A stretch of 6,302 nucleotides of DNA from Chloroflexota bacterium (GTDB lineage: Bacteria; Chloroflexota; Dehalococcoidia; GIF9; AB-539-J10): assembly GCA_015222295.1 (NCBI GenBank), contig JADFUZ010000090.1, positions 1 to 6,302 of the forward strand, in the 5' to 3' direction. The stretch's first letter is position 1, and every line of letters starts with the position of its first letter. A program made the translations under genes and the position numbers. Shown in pieces: positions 1 through 5,656 of this stretch. The notes beneath the pieces were generated by a model that ran no database searches, was not told where the DNA came from, and worked only from the letters and a program-made list of their open reading frames with translations.

Positions 1-384
1 GGAGGCCATGATCAATCGGGGATTGACCTCTTTCAGGGTTTCATAATCCAGACCCAGCTTTCTCATGACGCCTGGCGGATTGTTCTCCAGTAGAATATCG
101 GCCCCCTTGACCAATTCCTTGAAGATTTTCATCCCCGTTGCGGTGTGAAGGTCAAGGGTTATCCCCTTTTTGTTGGAGTTGAGGTATATGAAAAGGCCGC
201 TCTTCTCAGGATGGGAGATGTCTTGAGGGAAGGGGCCATATCCTCTTGCCCTGTCGCCAAGCCCGGGTTCTTCAATCTTGATCACCTCAGCGCCCAGGTC
301 GGCCATGAGCTTGGCGCAGTAGGGGCCGGAGATAAATTGGGCGTATTCCAGTATCTTCAGGTCAGAGAGTGCTCCATCCTTCAT
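1..384 (-). CDS. Class III (CaiB/BaiF) CoA transferase, N-terminal 128 residues, cut by window edge
   Basis: Family III CoA transferases move CoA between a carboxylic acid and an acyl-CoA in the cytoplasm. The visible 128 codons carry family hallmarks: the opening strand LKILEYAQFISGPYCAK (about residues 9-25), LMADLGAEVIKIEEP (26-40), a GDRAR segment that in relatives lies near the CoA, and FIYLNSNKKGITLDL in the middle of the fragment. The family's catalytic Asp lies near residue 170, so it is beyond the edge and cannot be checked; the full protein should be about 400 residues. The ATG at 384 has GAGG five bases upstream, and its last two bases are shared with the stop of the oxidoreductase stub (ATGA overlap), suggesting translational coupling. 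The substrate cannot be inferred from this part. Confidence 0.9.
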   Translation of the reverse strand, partial: MKDGALSDLKILEYAQFISGPYCAKLMADLGAEVIKIEEPGLGDRARGYGPFPQDISHPEKSGLFIYLNSNKKGITLDLHTATGMKIFKELVKGADILLENNPPGVMRKLGLDYETLKEVNPRLIMAS

Positions 385-482
385 CCACGCCTCATGACTT
401 GCGGTGCCTTAGTCAGCAGTGCCCCAATAGCCATTCCAGATACACCAGCACCAATCAGAACGGCATCAAGCTCCTGTGCCAT
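381..482 (-). pseudogene. Truncated FAD/NAD(P)-binding oxidoreductase, N-terminal stub
   Basis: A 33-codon ORF begins MAQELDAVLIGAGVSGMAIG, the N-terminal beta-alpha-beta Rossmann fold of FAD-dependent oxidoreductases such as amine oxidase or phytoene desaturase relatives, with the dinucleotide motif GAGVSG at residues 11-16. In those families the helix is followed by a strand such as VLVLEK, and the protein continues for 400-500 residues. Here it departs after LLTKA (about residue 26) and ends PQVMRRG then TGA. The start is well formed (AGGTGG about six bases upstream of the ATG at 482). The TGA overlaps the ATG of the CoA transferase, as in an intact operon. The likeliest history is an internal deletion that joined the first 26 codons to the last few or to an out-of-frame tail. 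It could still act as a coupled leader ORF for the CoA transferase. Confidence 0.65.
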
Positions 483-499
483 GAGAACCACCTGCTTCG

Positions 500-534
500 A
501 TGGGTATCATACCCTTATAGAGTCGATCTGCAAA
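500..534 (-). promoter_or_regulatory. Candidate promoter with 13-bp dyad over the -10, upstream of the oxidoreductase stub/CoA transferase
   Basis: On the minus strand TATGAT (511-506) is a five-of-six match to the -10 box, with TTTGCA (534-529) 17 bases upstream as a weak -35. The -10 is embedded in a perfect dyad, GGGTAT-G-ATACCC (514-502). The one-base centre is too tight for an RNA hairpin, so it is better read as a protein-binding site. The predicted start lies about 17 bases before the stub's ATG. This would give the CoA transferase its own promoter separate from the upstream lipoprotein gene. It is based on pattern only. Confidence 0.35.
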
Positions 535-578
535 CAGCTTATGGGGATAAAACTTCCATATCACCTTGCTAATTCTCG

Positions 579-1766
579 CTACTTAAAGACCTCATTCACT
601 AACGCCTCTGTCTCTTCCCGGGTGTACACATCTGCACGATACTCGTGCTCGCCGACCACCTCGTAGATCGGAGATGACCAGATTCCGAGATGACCAACGC
701 CATTAATCGCCTCACCGCCATAACTGATGGGCCCAACCAGGCTGTCAAAGCTCCCCGTCTCCATGGTCTCTATAATCTTGTCCATATCATCCACGGTGCC
801 AGCCTGCCTCAGAACATCGGTGAGCACATACATAACATTTAGCGCCCAGAATGCGCTTGGCCCAAGCTCAACGCCATAGCGGTCCTCGAACTCCACAACG
901 ATGGCGTCAACTTCAGGCCATAGGCCCGCCAACGCGTGTGGCATAAAGATTAGATAACCCTGGACTGTATCCCAGCCTCGCTTCTCAGCACCGGATGCGA
1001 CCCAGTACCAGGTGGCACACAGCCCTTCATAGCCCAGTTCCCACATTGGTTCGGCCATCATAGTAGTACCGATAAGGAGGTCGGGGTTTTTGGACATGAT
1101 TCTGGTTGCTAGCGGATAATATTCCACCGTCCCGGAAGGGATGAACTCTGGGGCTACAACTTCAATACCGTAGTAAGCGGCAGAGACATCAATGGCATCA
1201 GCGAGTGCGTAGCCGGTCTCATCACTGGGGACAGCATAGCCAACACGCTTCACCTCGGGGTGCTCTTTGCTCAACCAGTCAAAGAAAGGTGGGATATGGA
1301 TCGCCCAGGTGGCGGAGGTCTGGAGGAACAAGGGCTTATCTGGCCCAAAGTGCTCGGGGCTAACACCGGCGGCATCGAGTAGTATCCCTTTTTCTTGGCA
1401 CATAGGCTGGGCGGCTAACGCTGGACTGCCACCACTCTGGTGCATGAAGTCCACATTATGCTCAAAGATGAACTTGGTAGTAGAAGATGTTCCGCCGGCG
1501 ACGCTCGGCCCGTTATCTTCGAAGATGAGTTTCCAGCGGTATTGCTCACCGCCCACGGTGAACTCGCCGATCTTGTCAGCAGCCAAGCTAAATGCATGTT
1601 TCGCCGGGATCCCGACAACAGCTCCATAAATGCCGGTCAGCGGTTCCCCAACGCCCATCTTAAGCTCCGTTACTCCTTCTTCCCCCTCTTCCCCACCGCA
1701 GGCGGCGCCGATAACCAGCGCCAGGCACAAAACCACGACTGCCGCTAGAGATAACCACCTCTTCAT
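579..1766 (-). CDS. ABC transporter substrate-binding lipoprotein, branched-chain amino acid (LivK / Peripla_BP_6) type
   Basis: A predicted surface-anchored receptor that captures a small ligand for an ABC importer. The 395 residues match the usual length of the family. Residues 1-23 are a lipoprotein signal: charged MKRW, a hydrophobic core, and a lipobox ending GAAC with Cys23 to be lipidated; an acidic Gly/Glu linker follows. The mature domain opens LKMGVGEPLTGIYGA (about 35-49), the type I periplasmic-binding signature, then IFEDNGPS (81-88) and the SPALAAQ stretch (114-120) typical of ligand-loop positions. A hinge-return strand is seen at VKRVGYAVPSDETGYA (172-187). The start is set by AAGGAGG five bases before the ATG. 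No permease or ATPase gene is in the window, so it is an orphan receptor here, and family members often bind ligands other than amino acids. The promoter may be within the 236-bp gap upstream, or it may be read from the sulfatase promoter. Confidence 0.88.
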   Translation of the reverse strand: MKRWLSLAAVVVLCLALVIGAACGGEEGEEGVTELKMGVGEPLTGIYGAVVGIPAKHAFSLAADKIGEFTVGGEQYRWKLIFEDNGPSVAGGTSSTTKFIFEHNVDFMHQSGGSPALAAQPMCQEKGILLDAAGVSPEHFGPDKPLFLQTSATWAIHIPPFFDWLSKEHPEVKRVGYAVPSDETGYALADAIDVSAAYYGIEVVAPEFIPSGTVEYYPLATRIMSKNPDLLIGTTMMAEPMWELGYEGLCATWYWVASGAEKRGWDTVQGYLIFMPHALAGLWPEVDAIVVEFEDRYGVELGPSAFWALNVMYVLTDVLRQAGTVDDMDKIIETMETGSFDSLVGPISYGGEAINGVGHLGIWSSPIYEVVGEHEYRADVYTREETEALVNEVFK

Positions 1767-1819
1767 TGGTGCCTCCTTTGCTTCCTATGATTTGTTTCCT
1801 AATATAGAGAACGACCACA

Positions 1820-1891
1820 CTATAAACACACGGCATCACGATCAGCCACGGCTGTCAGGGCCTCTAATAAGCCCAAGACCAACTCCCGCAT
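1820..1891 (-). CDS. Possible 23-residue small ORF / leader peptide upstream of the substrate-binding protein
   Basis: A short frame reading MRELVLGLLEALTAVADRDAVCL then TAG lies in the gap between the two lipoprotein genes. It is preceded by a full AGGAGG (1903-1898) six bases before the ATG at 1891; another ATG directly upstream, at 1894, is only three bases away. The predicted peptide is mostly helical and moderately hydrophobic and resembles no family I know. It ends 53 bases before the substrate-binding protein start, in a different frame. It could be a translated leader that modulates the downstream gene, the 5' stub of a deleted gene (as in the oxidoreductase stub), or chance. The strong ribosome site is the only positive evidence. 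Confidence 0.35.
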   Translation of the reverse strand: MRELVLGLLEALTAVADRDAVCL

Positions 1892-2002
1892 CATGCACCT
1901 CCTGAGTCTATGCTGTAAAGTTTTGAATCCTCACTTTATCCGCTTGAACCCCTGGTGGCCAATTAGGTAGCATCTTTGCCGTTGAACACCGAGACCATGG
2001 TA
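1892..2002 (-). other. Spacer downstream of the CrtC-like lipoprotein gene, no gene seen
   Basis: This is the rest of the 236-bp gap between the two lipoprotein genes, apart from the small ORF and the bases after it. I find no convincing intrinsic terminator (no GC-rich hairpin followed by a T-run on the minus strand) and no clear -35/-10 pair. Readthrough from the sulfatase-lipoprotein unit into the substrate-binding protein gene is therefore possible. Confidence 0.4.
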
Positions 2003-3112
2003 TCATTGCGGTGGTTTCCCTATTTCGTGGATTGCCTGCGTCTCGCCTTCCACCTCTTCGCCATCCACATCCAATTTGACATCGCAATCAGATAGGGCAC
2101 GAAAGAATTCCATACCCTCTCTGCTCGACGCTTCCAGCAGGTACCTCACCCTAAGAATCACTTCCCCCTTGATCCTGGGCTCGTCTATCTTGAGGACCAT
2201 CTTCCGAGAGTACTCAACTCCTGACAACTCATCCACTTCAAAGTCGCTTAGCTCGACAACGATGTTCTCCGACACCAATACCTGGAACAGCTCCTCCCCT
2301 TTGAATGCCATCAGAATGCCACCACTTTGGCCGCCGAACTTTTCTGCGAGCTGTATCACATTGAATACGAACGTGTGGTTGGGAAGAAAGAGCTTCCCCC
2401 AATTCCAACTGGCAAGGATCCCAATGCCCTCCCCCGGGGTGCTGACGCCCCAGGTATGGTCATGATAGCCCTCACCGCTAACCGGCATCTCTTCACCATC
2501 CAGAATCAACGTCCCGGTAACCCTGGCTCGAGGCTGCGCAACCACCCAGCCCTCGCCAAGGGCGGTTATCCCGTCTGGAGGGTTCCTGTACCCCTGGGTG
2601 AGGTTTTCAAAGACGAGATCCGCTCCCAGGTCACCACTACGAAAATGAATCTCGTACCTGGGAAATTCGCCGTGCACGTAGTTATCGCCCATCCTAACAT
2701 CGCAGGTCTCTGTTGAAGCAGATACTTCGCTGACGGGAAACTGAACCTCTGTTTCTGTTTTCTCTCCATCTGGGTCGAAGATTCCAAACGCGACAGATCG
2801 ATATTCTGGGTCCGTCGCCCCCGTCTCCGTCAGAACCACGCCCATACGAAATCCAATTCCCATGCAATATCCATTGTCGAAAATGGCGTCAAAAAACCAC
2901 ATCTCGCGTGCATCAGTGGATGGCAGGCCATGAAAAGCATCGTCGTTTCTATCAGGTTGATACTCTTCGGGATCAAGAAAAACTATTTCAGGAATTTCCT
3001 CTTCCTCATCTACCCCCTCCCCTTCTTCTCCTCCCCCACAAGTACAAGCGGCCCCAATGACCAGCGCCAGACACAAAATCACAACCGCTGCTATCGATAG
3101 CCATTTCTTCAT
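2003..3112 (-). CDS. Lipoprotein with CrtC/AttH-like (lipocalin-type) domain
   Basis: A 369-residue predicted lipoprotein. Residues 1-23 form a signal with a lipobox ending GAAC (Cys23), followed by a second Cys at 25 and an acidic linker (about 27-41). The mature part looks like the hydroxyneurosporene synthase (CrtC)/AttH group of beta-barrel proteins. It has an early REMWFFDAIFDNGYCMGIGF segment (69-88), like the WW.FDA..D.GY. opening of that group, and GYHDHTWG (215-222), matching its conserved HDH.WG motif. Known relatives include carotenoid 1,2-hydratase and AttH-type proteins; substrates of lipoprotein members are not established. The ATG at 3112 has AGGAGG six bases upstream. It lies 39 bp after the sulfatase-like gene with no terminator between, so the two are probably cotranscribed. 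The family call rests on motifs recalled by eye; whether it is an enzyme or a lipid-binding protein is open. Confidence 0.7.
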   Translation of the reverse strand: MKKWLSIAAVVILCLALVIGAACTCGGGEEGEGVDEEEEIPEIVFLDPEEYQPDRNDDAFHGLPSTDAREMWFFDAIFDNGYCMGIGFRMGVVLTETGATDPEYRSVAFGIFDPDGEKTETEVQFPVSEVSASTETCDVRMGDNYVHGEFPRYEIHFRSGDLGADLVFENLTQGYRNPPDGITALGEGWVVAQPRARVTGTLILDGEEMPVSGEGYHDHTWGVSTPGEGIGILASWNWGKLFLPNHTFVFNVIQLAEKFGGQSGGILMAFKGEELFQVLVSENIVVELSDFEVDELSGVEYSRKMVLKIDEPRIKGEVILRVRYLLEASSREGMEFFRALSDCDVKLDVDGEEVEGETQAIHEIGKPPQ

Positions 3113-3151
3113 CCGACACCTCCTAAGTTGAGCTTTCCCTGTGGAGTTCTT

Positions 3152-4561
3152 CTATAGTCTCAACTCCGAGCGTGGTTCAAGCAAATGCGGCGCCAAGTTG
3201 TTTTCACGCATGAATTTGACAAGTAGCTGGTGGAGCTCACGCGCGATGTCGGGGTGCTCGCTGATGACGTTTTTCTCCTGCTTCGGATCTGACGGCAAGT
3301 GATAGAGCCAAGACTCCCCTTCTTCGATGCTGTAAAGCAGAGACCATTCGTCTGTAGTGATTGTGGTATCAGAGCCTTGAGTGACCGCCCGGCTCTGGCC
3401 ATCAACCTCTCTCACGATATCCATTGGGTTTGAGAACGGGTGAGTGCTGACCACAAAATCCCGGCCCTTCAGGTTAGTGTCCCGCATCATGGGAAGTAGC
3501 GAGCGTCCCTCAACTTCAGCAGGTACCTCCTGCCCCATGATATCGAGGACCGTTGGCATCAGATCGGCAGCCGAGGTCAGCCCTTGGTACACCCCTGGGG
3601 AAACACCGGGCGAGTATATCAGAAGGGGGCATGCTACTAGTTCCTCGAATAGCGGCGAGCGTTCCCAGGTCACCGACGCCATTAGAATCTCATATAGTGG
3701 CGAGCGTTCCCCAGCCCCCGGGGCCGCGATTGGCGCCTTGTCATCCGTCAACCTTCCGAGGTTCGCTTTTCCGAAGCGGCCGCCGTGCTCTCCGAAGTAG
3801 AAGCCATGGTCAGTGGTAAATATGATGGCTGTATTCTCCATAAGGCCCATGTTCTCGATTTGCCTCAGCAAGTAGCCGACCCAGGTGTCGACCATTGTGA
3901 TTTCGCCGCAATAGCAGGCATGTGCCTTTTTCACCAGCTCTTCGGTCATGCCTGGTATCTTCTGCCAGAAGTTGTAGACCGGGAATATATTCTGCCCGTC
4001 GTAGCCCGGCCAGTAGAGCTCCGTGTAGTAGTTGGGGGCCTCCCAGGGTTCGTGTGGATCCCAAGTGTCGATATACAGGAAAAAGTCCTCTTTGTAGTGC
4101 TGCTCAAGCCACTCCATCGACTTCTTAAACGTCTGAGGAGCAAAACAGTCGGACTCGAAGCGCCACGCCCTACGCACGTCACGTCCCAAGCCACGCAGCC
4201 AAACCTCTTGGCCTGGTACTTCAATGAAAGTACGGAAGCCGCGGTCGTAGTTCATGTTGTCACGCAAGTAGAATGGTGTGTCAACAACCGCAGCAGTGTG
4301 CACACGCTTCTTTCTGAGGATATTTGCAAGGTTCCCCCGCCCCTCAGGGAGTGGCGCCCAACCCATGAAGCAGGCTGTCTGGCAGCCGGTAAGATAATCA
4401 GCACGAGCCGGCATGGTTGGAAAGCTTGCTGCATAGTGGCGATCAAAGCGCACTGACTTGGCGGCGAGGGCGTCCAGCGATGGCGTATGAATTGTTCTGT
4501 TGCCGTAGCAACCAAGATGGTCGCGACGAAAGGTGTCTGCTATTATCCAGATAACGTTCAC
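3152..4561 (-). CDS. Sulfatase-like hydrolase (alkaline phosphatase superfamily) with Thr at the nucleophile position
   Basis: A 469-residue protein, typical sulfatase length, without a signal peptide, so predicted cytoplasmic. Motifs in order: the metal-binding start IWIIADTFRRDHLGCYG (Asp9, Asp14); the signature region SFPTMPARADYLTG (46-59), where the usual [CS]-x-P-x-R is T49-M-P-A-R53; WDPHEPW (His170); the second metal site TTDHGFYFGEHG (Asp251, His252) and nearby Lys265; and the C-terminal SAADLMPTVLDIMG (330-343). Thr49 cannot be converted to formylglycine, but Thr is the nucleophile in phosphodiesterase members of this superfamily, so a phosphodiesterase, phosphonate ester or other hydrolase is possible. 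Residues 285-314 hold a tandem 15-residue duplication that may disturb the fold. The start is GTG at 4561, with AGGAGG five bases upstream. It heads the unit driven by the promoter at 4678-4706. Confidence 0.88.
   Translation of the reverse strand: MNVIWIIADTFRRDHLGCYGNRTIHTPSLDALAAKSVRFDRHYAASFPTMPARADYLTGCQTACFMGWAPLPEGRGNLANILRKKRVHTAAVVDTPFYLRDNMNYDRGFRTFIEVPGQEVWLRGLGRDVRRAWRFESDCFAPQTFKKSMEWLEQHYKEDFFLYIDTWDPHEPWEAPNYYTELYWPGYDGQNIFPVYNFWQKIPGMTEELVKKAHACYCGEITMVDTWVGYLLRQIENMGLMENTAIIFTTDHGFYFGEHGGRFGKANLGRLTDDKAPIAAPGAGERSPLYEILMASVTWERSPLFEELVACPLLIYSPGVSPGVYQGLTSAADLMPTVLDIMGQEVPAEVEGRSLLPMMRDTNLKGRDFVVSTHPFSNPMDIVREVDGQSRAVTQGSDTTITTDEWSLLYSIEEGESWLYHLPSDPKQEKNVISEHPDIARELHQLLVKFMRENNLAPHLLEPRSELRL
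3620..3709 (-). repeat. Imperfect 45-bp tandem repeat inside the sulfatase-like gene
   Basis: Two adjacent 45-bp units (3709-3665 and 3664-3620) encode ERSPLYEILMASVTW and ERSPLFEELVACPLL. Eight of 15 residues are identical, with Y/F and M/V conservative. The best-preserved DNA core is TAG[C/T]GGCGAGCGTTCCC on the plus strand at 3650-3666 and 3695-3711, 16 of 17 bases identical at an offset of exactly 45. Sulfatases normally have one SPLYEE..xPLLIY segment, so one unit is extra; the second unit, leading into PLLIYSPG, looks native. Confidence 0.7.
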
Positions 4562-4658
4562 TAAAACCTCCTAATTCTATTGATGTGCCCCCAGGTGGCA
4601 GGGCTTATCTTCCTCCCGTCATTCTCTAGCAGCTTCGATATAAAAACTTCCTAGTGCG
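4562..4658 (-). other. 5' leader of the sulfatase-like gene
   Basis: The untranslated leader between the predicted start site and the GTG. It holds the AGGAGG ribosome site (4572-4567) and a modest GC-rich inverted repeat near 4588-4605 (GCCC...GGGC) that could fold in the RNA. I recognise no riboswitch class in it. Confidence 0.4.
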
Positions 4659-4677
4659 ATGCTCCTACTAGGAGCAT
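4659..4677. promoter_or_regulatory. Perfect 19-bp palindromic operator candidate at the transcription start
   Basis: ATGCTCCTA-C-TAGGAGCAT has nine-base arms with no mismatch around one central base. It begins directly after the -10 box of the sulfatase promoter and covers the expected start site. The single-base centre allows at best a shortened-stem hairpin (7-8 bp with a 3-5 base loop) and no T-run follows, so it does not look like a terminator. This size and placement fits a dimeric repressor such as MarR, TetR or GntR types that would block polymerase. The MarR gene at 5143-5637 is the nearest candidate, but the dyad at that gene's own upstream region has a different sequence. Confidence 0.65.
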
Positions 4678-4706
4678 AGTATACCGGGTATGACCACGCC
4701 TGTCAA
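4678..4706 (-). promoter_or_regulatory. Strong sigma70-type promoter for the sulfatase-lipoprotein unit
   Basis: On the minus strand a perfect TTGACA (4706-4701) is followed after 17 bases by TATACT (4683-4678), five of six matches to the consensus -10. The predicted start is about 4671, leaving a roughly 110-base leader before the GTG at 4561. Its position, orientation and spacing make it the best promoter in the window. Confidence 0.75.
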
Positions 4707-4766
4707 CATCCTGTGCCCGTCGGTTCTACTCAGACATAGTTGACGCTCATTTAAAAGTGACTTTAC

Positions 4767-4792
4767 CTTTCTACTCAAACCCGGGTAGAAGG
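4767..4792. repeat. Inverted repeat next to the transposase remnant
   Basis: TTCTAC (4769-4774) and GTAGAA (4785-4790) form a perfect six-base stem, extended to eight with one G-T pair, around a 10-base loop containing CCCGGG. The nine-base TTCTACTCA within it also occurs at 4724-4732, as a direct copy 45 bases away. It lies at the 5' edge of the transposase fossil, so it could be part of the element's end, but no matching end is seen on the other side. Confidence 0.3.
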
Positions 4793-5119
4793 ATAAGATA
4801 ATAGTAAATCTAAGACAGGTGGCTAGGATTCTGGAAGACATCGTCAGATTTGGCAGGGATGTGGAAGGAGACTTGAAGTGCAAGTTCGCAGACAATGACA
4901 CTATTCCTAAGATGAAGACTCCAGCGAAACAGGTGGCATTAGCCTTGAGTATGTATTACAGGGAGATTAGGCTAGTTTGTTCGGATTGCTGACGACACTA
5001 CATTGAAGATTGAAGGTAGGAACACTTGGTTTTGGGACATTCTTGATATCAAGACCGGGTTTCTATCGGCCTCACACATGTCCCTATCACGCACCATACG
5101 GGATGCCCAAAAGCGATAG
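4789..5119 (+). pseudogene. Broken DDE transposase remnant (IS6/IS240-like)
   Basis: Two plus-strand reading frames join into a decayed transposase. Fragment one (4789-4992, no start codon, ends TGA) includes the segments LKCKFADNDTIPKMKTP and AKQVALALSMYYREI, which match the pre-helix-turn-helix region of IS6-like transposases where a YY.GMSL helix follows. Fragment two (4982-5119, ends TAG), shifted by one frame, reads RIADDTTLKIEGRNTWFW, DILDIKTGFLSASHMSLS and RTIRDAQKR: the strand carrying the first catalytic Asp, followed by the conserved WFWDI.D..T.FLLASH.S..RT.RDA pattern. The roughly 50-60 residues that should separate these parts are missing, and the other two catalytic residues are gone. 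It cannot be active. It lies between the MarR gene and the sulfatase promoter, opposite in strand, and marks an old insertion followed by deletion. Confidence 0.7.
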
Positions 5120-5142
5120 GTCTTGCCCACCACTCCAGATCT

Positions 5143-5637
5143 TTAAGCCTCTCCAAAAGCAGAGGAAGGCAGTGGCCTTAGCTCAATGTGCAACTCTTCA
5201 AGCGCTTTTCGCCGCACCTTTAGTAGCAGATTTTGAAACTGATCGTGTTCCTCTACTGATAAAGAGGACATGATCCTAGTGATTAAAGGGCACACCGCCT
5301 CTCTTGCAGGACGGAGGAGTTCCTCGCCCTTGGCAGTTATTTCAACCTCTGTAAACGGGTGCCCCTTCCGCTTCGGCACTCTCCTTATCAAGCCCTCTCT
5401 TTCCATGCGAGCGAGCAATCCAGCAATCGTTTGACTTTCCCGGAAGAACAAACGGGATATCTCAGCCGGAGTCAACGAGCCGCGATACTCCTTGCAAACC
5501 TCCAGGACATAGGTCTTCATAGGCGTCACCCCCACCTTGGTGAGTTCAAGCTCCAGTACCTTGTAGACCACAGACCAAGTTTGCCTAAGCTGCACCCAAT
5601 CTGCCAAAAACGGATCTGAAACCTGGTAATCGTACAA
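5143..5637 (-). CDS. MarR-family transcriptional regulator
   Basis: A 164-residue protein of usual MarR length. The winged helix-turn-helix spans about residues 55-101: LTPAEISRLFFRESQTIAG (helices 2-3), LLARMEREGLIRRVPKRKG (recognition helix and start of the wing), then EVEITAKGEELL, the wing return strand and the typical TAKG.ELL helix. Flanking helices (about 10-35 and 108-150) would form the dimer interface. MarR proteins bind palindromes and usually release DNA on binding a small phenolic or lipophilic ligand. The start is TTG at 5637, supported by GGAGG five bases upstream; the first internal Met (residue 40) would cut off the dimer helix. The protein resembles MarR regulators common in Dehalococcoidia (recalled, not searched). 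A 17-bp near-palindrome lies 20 bp upstream of the start, suggesting autoregulation. Confidence 0.9.
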   Translation of the reverse strand: MYDYQVSDPFLADWVQLRQTWSVVYKVLELELTKVGVTPMKTYVLEVCKEYRGSLTPAEISRLFFRESQTIAGLLARMEREGLIRRVPKRKGHPFTEVEITAKGEELLRPAREAVCPLITRIMSSLSVEEHDQFQNLLLKVRRKALEELHIELRPLPSSAFGEA

Positions 5638-5656
5638 TTGCCCCTCCCTTTTTAGT

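Noticed and set aside
145..666. Plus-strand open frame of 173 codons across the left end
   Set aside because: It runs antisense through the CoA transferase, the oxidoreductase stub and the end of the substrate-binding protein gene, all of which have recognisable sequences and ribosome sites on the minus strand.
1930..1960. GGTTCAAGC on the minus strand, like a tRNA T-loop
   Set aside because: No acceptor, D or anticodon stem can be folded around it.
1970..2002. Short minus-strand frame ending VFNGKDAT just after the CrtC-like gene, as a remnant of another protein
   Set aside because: Too short to assign, with no family match; it may be chance.
3785..4456. Long plus-strand open frame (223 codons) opposite the sulfatase-like gene
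   Set aside because: It is antisense to a protein with clear metal-binding and signature motifs; the frame is open only because of codon composition on the opposite strand, and its translation shows no domain.
4668..4901. Minus-strand 77-codon frame between the regulator and the sulfatase-like gene
   Set aside because: It overlaps the transposase fossil on the other strand, the TTGACA promoter and the palindrome, and its translation has no recognisable features.
5010..5273. Plus-strand 87-codon frame over the transposase tail and the end of the MarR gene
   Set aside because: It is out of frame with the transposase-like reading and antisense to the MarR C-terminus; no domain is visible.
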